Shown: positions 60,822 through 64,000 of the stretch, in pieces
Layout: each line of letters starts with the position of its first letter
Numbering within the stretch: position 1 is the stretch's first letter
NCBI GenBank assembly: GCA_041395945.1
Contig: JAWKZN010000003.1
Location: 372,001-436,000, forward strand
Length of the DNA: 64,000 nucleotides
Source: Pseudomonadales bacterium
GTDB lineage: Bacteria; Pseudomonadota; Gammaproteobacteria; Pseudomonadales; Azotimanducaceae
Reading direction: 5' to 3'
The notes under the pieces: generated by a model
Told to the model about the DNA's origin: nothing
Databases searched by the model: none
The model's input: only the letters and a program-made list of their open reading frames with translations
Translations under genes and position numbers: made by a program

Positions 60822-61293
60822 ATGAGCGCTATGGTGGAAAATCAAGAGAGCAGAACCTGGCGACTCCGTGAAACTACTGCCTCTGGTCGCGGCATATTGG
60901 TGAATACGAGTCTATCTCTGGTTTCGACCAATCACGGGTCGGCCCGCCGCTGGAGAGACTTCTTGCGACGCCCGGACTTGGAGCGGGCTGGATAGCTTAT
61001 CAAGGACAAAGTTGCTATCGGTTACTTGCTTTCGGTGTACGTCTTCAGTTTGGAGCATCTGGGACTCACTGCGGAGATCGATGAGTTTTTCGTTCTACCT
61101 TTCGGGCGATCATCAAGGGTTGGCTCCGAGTTGCTCGGCGCCGCAGAATCAGAGTTCCGTCCGTATTGGCTGTACGAACGTGTCATTGCAGTTGTCGCGA
61201 GCAAACGATGCAGCGCGCAGGTTCTATCGCAGGTCCGGATTTGCAGAGAGATCCGGTTATGATCTACTCGATAAGATGCTGCATGCTGATTAA
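60822..61293 (+). pseudogene. Cassette 19: frameshifted copy of the cassette 3 GNAT gene
   Basis: Nearly identical to 51219-51686 base for base, but with four single-base insertions (near 60836, 60902, 61004 and 61155) and two substitutions, so it is 472 bases against 468. The reading frame is broken at each insertion; only fragments such as the final RRFYRRSGF region remain in frame. Confidence 0.9.
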
Positions 61294-61320
61294 GCTCCCT
61301 ATCAAAATGAAGCGTCTGAC

Positions 61321-61413
61321 GCCAACCGAGCTGAAGCGAACGCTTGACTGCAACCTCCTTTCGCTGCCGCTCCAGTCGGCTGCCGTCAAGCGTCGCTTAG
61401 CTCGGCGTTAGGC
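61321..61413 (+). other. attC site 19 (damaged)
   Basis: Type A but 93 bases; the left core reads GCCAACC instead of GCCTAAC, with three bases lost in the first 15. The right core GTTAGGC is intact. Confidence 0.85.
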
Positions 61414-61420
61414 GTCAACG

Positions 61421-61878
61421 TTGGCCGCTTTCGGATATCTTCTGTTTTTCGCCGCTATAGTGTTTCTGTCGCTAGAGGTGTTTCGTGCAGGAAGAGCATT
61501 GCATCGGCCTCCTGGCCAGTTACCTCAGCGACTCTTGATCATTGGGATATGGAGTACCTCGATGGCGGAGACGCTGTGAACTTCTCGATGCGAGAAATTA
61601 AGTACTCCTATGTAGTTGACGGAAGGAACTACGTATCGAACGTAGCTTGGCTATGGATTTCCGAGTTGGATCGGCGCTGAGATGGTAGATGGCGCACTCG
61701 GGAAGGTGTTCCGAACGCGCCGAACCTCACCGTCCACTATAAACAAAGCCATCCTGCACACGCTGTACTGATAACGGGATTCAGGCGTTATCATGCTTTC
61801 AAGATTGTGATTTGGGCAATGCTGTCCTCTTGGGAACTGCCGTTGCGACTGGAGGCTAGTGATGGGATTGACGCTTAG
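61421..61878 (+). pseudogene. Cassette 20: frameshifted DUF3592-like membrane protein gene
   Basis: Pieces in three frames join into one DUF3592-type protein. There is an N-terminal helix (FGYLLFFAAIVFLSL), then YLDGGDAVNFSMREIKYSYVVDGRNYVSN, and then NLTVHYKQSHPAHAVLITGF, which matches the V-x-V-x-Y-N-P...AVL signature of the family. At least two single-base shifts separate them. It is not translatable as it stands. Confidence 0.7.
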
Positions 61879-61906
61879 ATTTCACATTTGAAGTGCTACA
61901 GCTGAC

Positions 61907-62004
61907 GCCTAACCAGGGAGCTGAAGCGAACGCTTGACTGCAACCTCCTTTTCGCTGCCGCTCCAGTCGGCTGCCGTCAAGCGTCGCTTAGCTCGGCGTT
62001 AGGC
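61907..62004 (+). other. attC site 20 (type A with insertions)
   Basis: GCCTAAC to GTTAGGC in 98 bases; two extra bases lie in short runs (AGGGAG for AGGAG and CTTTTCG for CTTTCG). Confidence 0.9.
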
Positions 62005-62038
62005 GACAGCGGATGAAAAACAACCGGGAAATGTAGAG

Positions 62039-62465
62039 ATGAGTGCATCGAGAATCGGACACGTTTCCCAAGTACCCCTCGAATCGTGGTCATCAAGGAA
62101 TATGAGTCCCCCATCAAAACCGAACTGGGTTCCGAGGCACGCATGAAAGTCGACTTGCGAACAGTTGGGGTTTTCGCAATTTGGCGTCAATCGAGTAGTG
62201 CTCGAACCCGGGTCCTACTCGGCTCTTCGACATTGGCATGAATCTGGAAGACGAATTTGTGTACGTGTTGCAAGGCGAACTCGTGCTAATCGACGATAAT
62301 GGCGAACATCCTCTGAGAGAAGGAACTGTTGTGGGTTTTCCGCGGGGTGTTCCCAATGCGCATCACATTACCAATCGGTCCAGCCAATCCGCGACCTATC
62401 TGGTGGTAGGATCTCGTTTGTCGGATGCGGATACCGTTCACTACCCGGATGACATATTCAGTTAA
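62039..62465 (+). pseudogene. Cassette 21: frameshifted cupin-domain gene
   Basis: Joined over two frames it reads FSQFGVNRVVLEPGSYSALR, then HWHES, then EDEFVYVLQGELVLIDDNGEHPLREGTVVGF and a closing HHITNRS. This is a single-domain cupin with the expected metal-binding HxH, Glu and later His. A single-base shift splits the motif at about 62245. The last 75 codons (62238-62465) are open. Confidence 0.78.
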
Positions 62466-62502
62466 AACTAGACTGATTCAGTGCAGAGAACTATGGACTG
62501 TC

Positions 62503-62601
62503 GCCTAACAAAAGATGCAGCGAACGCCAGAAAGCGTCACGCCTTTTGCGTTCGCAAAAGTCCCGCCCACTTCCCGTCGTCGCTGATCTTTGGCGTTAGG
62601 C
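62503..62601 (+). other. attC site 21 (type C)
   Basis: 99 bases, GCCTAAC to GTTAGGC; same type as site 18. Confidence 0.92.
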
Positions 62602-62610
62602 GTCACCGCT

Positions 62611-62697
62611 ATGCGCCCAGTTTTTGTAGGTGGCAGCCCTGGATGCGGTAAAACAACGCTATGTTCGAAGCTCACGCTGAACTCGATGAGAAAGGTG
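62611..62697 (+). pseudogene. Cassette 22: 5' end of a P-loop protein, cut by IS66
   Basis: ATG at 62611 opens a frame reading FVGGSPGCGKTTLCSKL, a clear Walker A motif near residue 7. The match is lost at 62698, where the IS66 terminal sequence begins. The rest of the gene, if it exists, lies beyond the element outside this window. Confidence 0.75.
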
Positions 62698-62782
62698 GTA
62701 ACCGTCCGGTAAACCCATCTAGCGCGATCTGAATCGGGTGCCGAGGATAGTGTCCACCTTAATCGATAGTGCGGACACTAAG

Positions 62783-63125
62783 ATGGCAGGAGTGCGCGGT
62801 ACGCGTCGCCGTCATAGCTGGCAGAGTTGAAGACCAGAGTTCCTGGATGCCTGTAACGAACCTGGAGCCTTCGGTTGCGCGGATCGCGATGGAGCACGGG
62901 CTGAACGCGAACCTGGTACCACAGGTGGCGTCGGCTGGCGGGACCAGGGCAGCGGGCGGTTAAGGACATTGATCCGGATCAACGAGGTTCATCGCCCTGC
63001 CGGTGTTACGGCCGACCGGGATCGATGCCGGCAGGCGACATCCGGATCTCGATCCGTCGAGGTGGCACGGACGCTCGATATCCAGTGGCCAGTCGCGGGC
63101 GCAGGGATCTGTGCCCAGTGGCTGA
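62783..63125 (+). pseudogene. IS66 TnpA-like gene, frameshifted
   Basis: Fragments in different frames give DACNEPGA, ARIAMEHGLNANLV and WRDQG, matching the helix-turn-helix region of IS66 TnpA (the small accessory protein). The C-terminal frame (LPVLRPTGIDAGRRHPDLDP) then follows. Several single-base shifts break the gene, for example an extra C near 62920. Confidence 0.75.
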
Positions 63126-63140
63126 GTGAGAGTTGCTGCA

Positions 63141-63480
63141 GTGATCCGTATCGATGAGATCTGGCTCGCCGTCGAGCCGCTCGACATGCGGCAGGCCCCG
63201 ACACGGCGCGCTGGCCCGGGTGATCAAGGTTTTTGGTGAGGCGCGTGCGCATCACGCCTACCTGTTCGCGAACCGGCGGGCCAATCGGATGAAGGTGCTC
63301 GTGCACGACGGCTTTGGTCTGTGGTTGTGTGCCCGACGGCCTGCATCGCGGCGGCTTCATCTGGGCGGGTGTACGGTCAGAGGCTGCGGTGACGCTGACC
63401 GCCGAGCAGTTGCAGGCACTGGTGGTTGGACTGCCCTGGCAGCGACTGGGCGCGGTCGCCATCCGGCTTGCCTGGAGCCG
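63141..63480 (+). pseudogene. tnpB: IS66 TnpB (Orf2) gene, frameshifted
   Basis: It opens with IRIDEIWLAVEPLDMR at GTG 63141, then after a shift ALARVIKVFGEARAHHAYLF and KVLVHDGFGLWLC. After a second shift it reads LHRGGFIWAG and LTAEQLQALVVGLPW. This is the complete IS66 Orf2 signature order in three frames. About 110 residues are expected. Confidence 0.85.
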
Positions 63481-63536
63481 GATATTTTCTCGCAATGGAT
63501 CCCGTTCGGTTGCCTGTTGTGGGATACTGCCCGCCA

Positions 63537-64000
63537 TGCACTCGGCCGATCCAACTTGCCACCTTGGACGCAGAATCGCTGCGTGCGCTGGCCGCGCAGC
63601 TACTTGCCGAAGTGGTCGAGATCCGCCGCGACAACACGCTGAAGCAACTGAAGATCGACCAGCTCACCCACGAGATGGCGATCCTGAAGCGCGCTGGAAG
63701 TTCGCTGCACGTAGCGAGCGGTTGAACCCGCCCAGCGTCACCTGTTCGAAGAGACGCTCGAAGCCGATCTGGAAGCCATCCGGTCTAGAACTCGAGGCGT
63801 TACAGAGCATCGAACAGCGTACCCCGCTCAAGGGCAAGCCGCGCCGGGCCGCCTTGCCCGCCCATCTGCCCGCACTGAGGTGCGCCACGAGCCGGAGTCG
63901 ACCCTTTGCGCCTGCGGTTGTGCCATGAAGCGCATCGGCGAGGATATCAGCGAGAAGCTTCGACTATGTGCCGGGCGTGTTCAGCGTCGAGCGACACGTC
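63537..64000 (+). pseudogene. tnpC: IS66 transposase TnpC, N-terminal part, frameshifted
   Basis: The frame holds LATLDAESLRALAAQLLAEV, then NTLKQLKIDQLTHEMAILKR, the leucine-zipper-like N-terminus of IS66 transposases. It is followed in other frames by KFAARSERLNP, RTPLKGKPRRAALPAHLP and DYVPGVFSVERH. The DDE catalytic domain is outside the window. Confidence 0.82.

Larger units (their letters stand above)
62698..64000 (+). mobile_element. IS66-family insertion sequence (left part)
   Basis: The left end GTAACCGTCCGGTAAACCC is close to the usual GTAAGCG...GGTAAACC terminus of IS66 elements. It is followed in order by remnants of tnpA, tnpB and tnpC, the standard IS66 layout. The right end is outside the window, so neither the target duplication nor the full length can be checked. 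Confidence 0.85.

Noticed and set aside
50524..62601. Regularly spaced near-identical sequences resembling a CRISPR array
   Set aside because: Repeats are about 96-100 bases with terminal GYCTAAC/GTTAGRC cores and the intervening segments are 400-700 bases with genes. These are attC sites, not CRISPR repeats.
1..64000. tRNA or rRNA genes
   Set aside because: No cloverleaf with TTCRANY loop or rRNA segment was noticed in any intergenic region.

Overview
The window is about 62% GC chromosome from a gammaproteobacterium. The gene order dnaN-recF-gyrB, the cox operon, thrB-DUF2782-polA-engB-cytochrome c4-dsbA, and the trkH-trkA-rsmB-fmt-def block all match the layout seen in Pseudomonadales-like genomes. 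No marker allows a genus call. The left edge lies close to oriC: it has the end of dnaN, and recF carries two ParB-binding parS palindromes.

Region 1 (1-17.4 kb) is housekeeping. It holds DNA replication and topology genes (dnaN, recF, gyrB), envelope genes (a PlsC-type acyltransferase, gmhB, an LpxL-like acyltransferase), a 3-methyladenine glycosylase, Trk potassium uptake, 16S rRNA methylation, initiator-tRNA formylation and deformylation, a LysM protein, dprA, purE, tsaC, aroE and a YheV-like zinc protein. Region 2 (17.5-25.7 kb) is an aa3-type cytochrome c oxidase operon with its assembly factors (Cox11, SURF1, two thioredoxin-fold proteins, CyoE) but no ctaA. Region 3 (26.2-34.2 kb) is thrB, DUF2782, polA, engB, cytochrome c4, dsbA and an EEP-family protein. 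Region 4 (34.6-48.9 kb) has a PQQ dehydrogenase, aceE with an overlapping sulfotransferase, an OmpA-like protein, an MFS exporter, a 5-formyl-THF ligase-like gene, a phosphodiesterase, an amidase and an FAD oxidase of the alkyl-DHAP-synthase type.

Region 5 (48.9-62.7 kb) is a sedentary chromosomal integron. It has an intI-type tyrosine recombinase on the minus strand, an attI junction at 50083, and an array of 22 cassettes separated by 21 attC sites, all cassettes pointing away from intI. Cassette genes include four intact GNAT acetyltransferases and one decayed copy, a BrnT toxin with a small partner, an overlapping DUF4160/DUF2442 pair, a HEPN-like orphan, a DUF1428 protein, a P-loop kinase, a low-molecular-weight phosphatase, two related membrane-anchored proteins, and a membrane protein with two ribosome-modulation-factor-like repeats. 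The last visible cassette, a P-loop protein, is cut by an IS66-family element (62.7-64.0 kb). From about 60.8 kb to the end every coding unit carries single-base indels, and so do two attC sites. This is either decay or uncorrected sequence error.

Two convergent intergenic regions (25.76-26.22 and 34.27-34.55 kb) hold a family of about 150-200 bp inverted-repeat elements. Their stems vary in a compensated way between copies while short internal motifs are conserved. They look like structured repeats, and no gene explains them.
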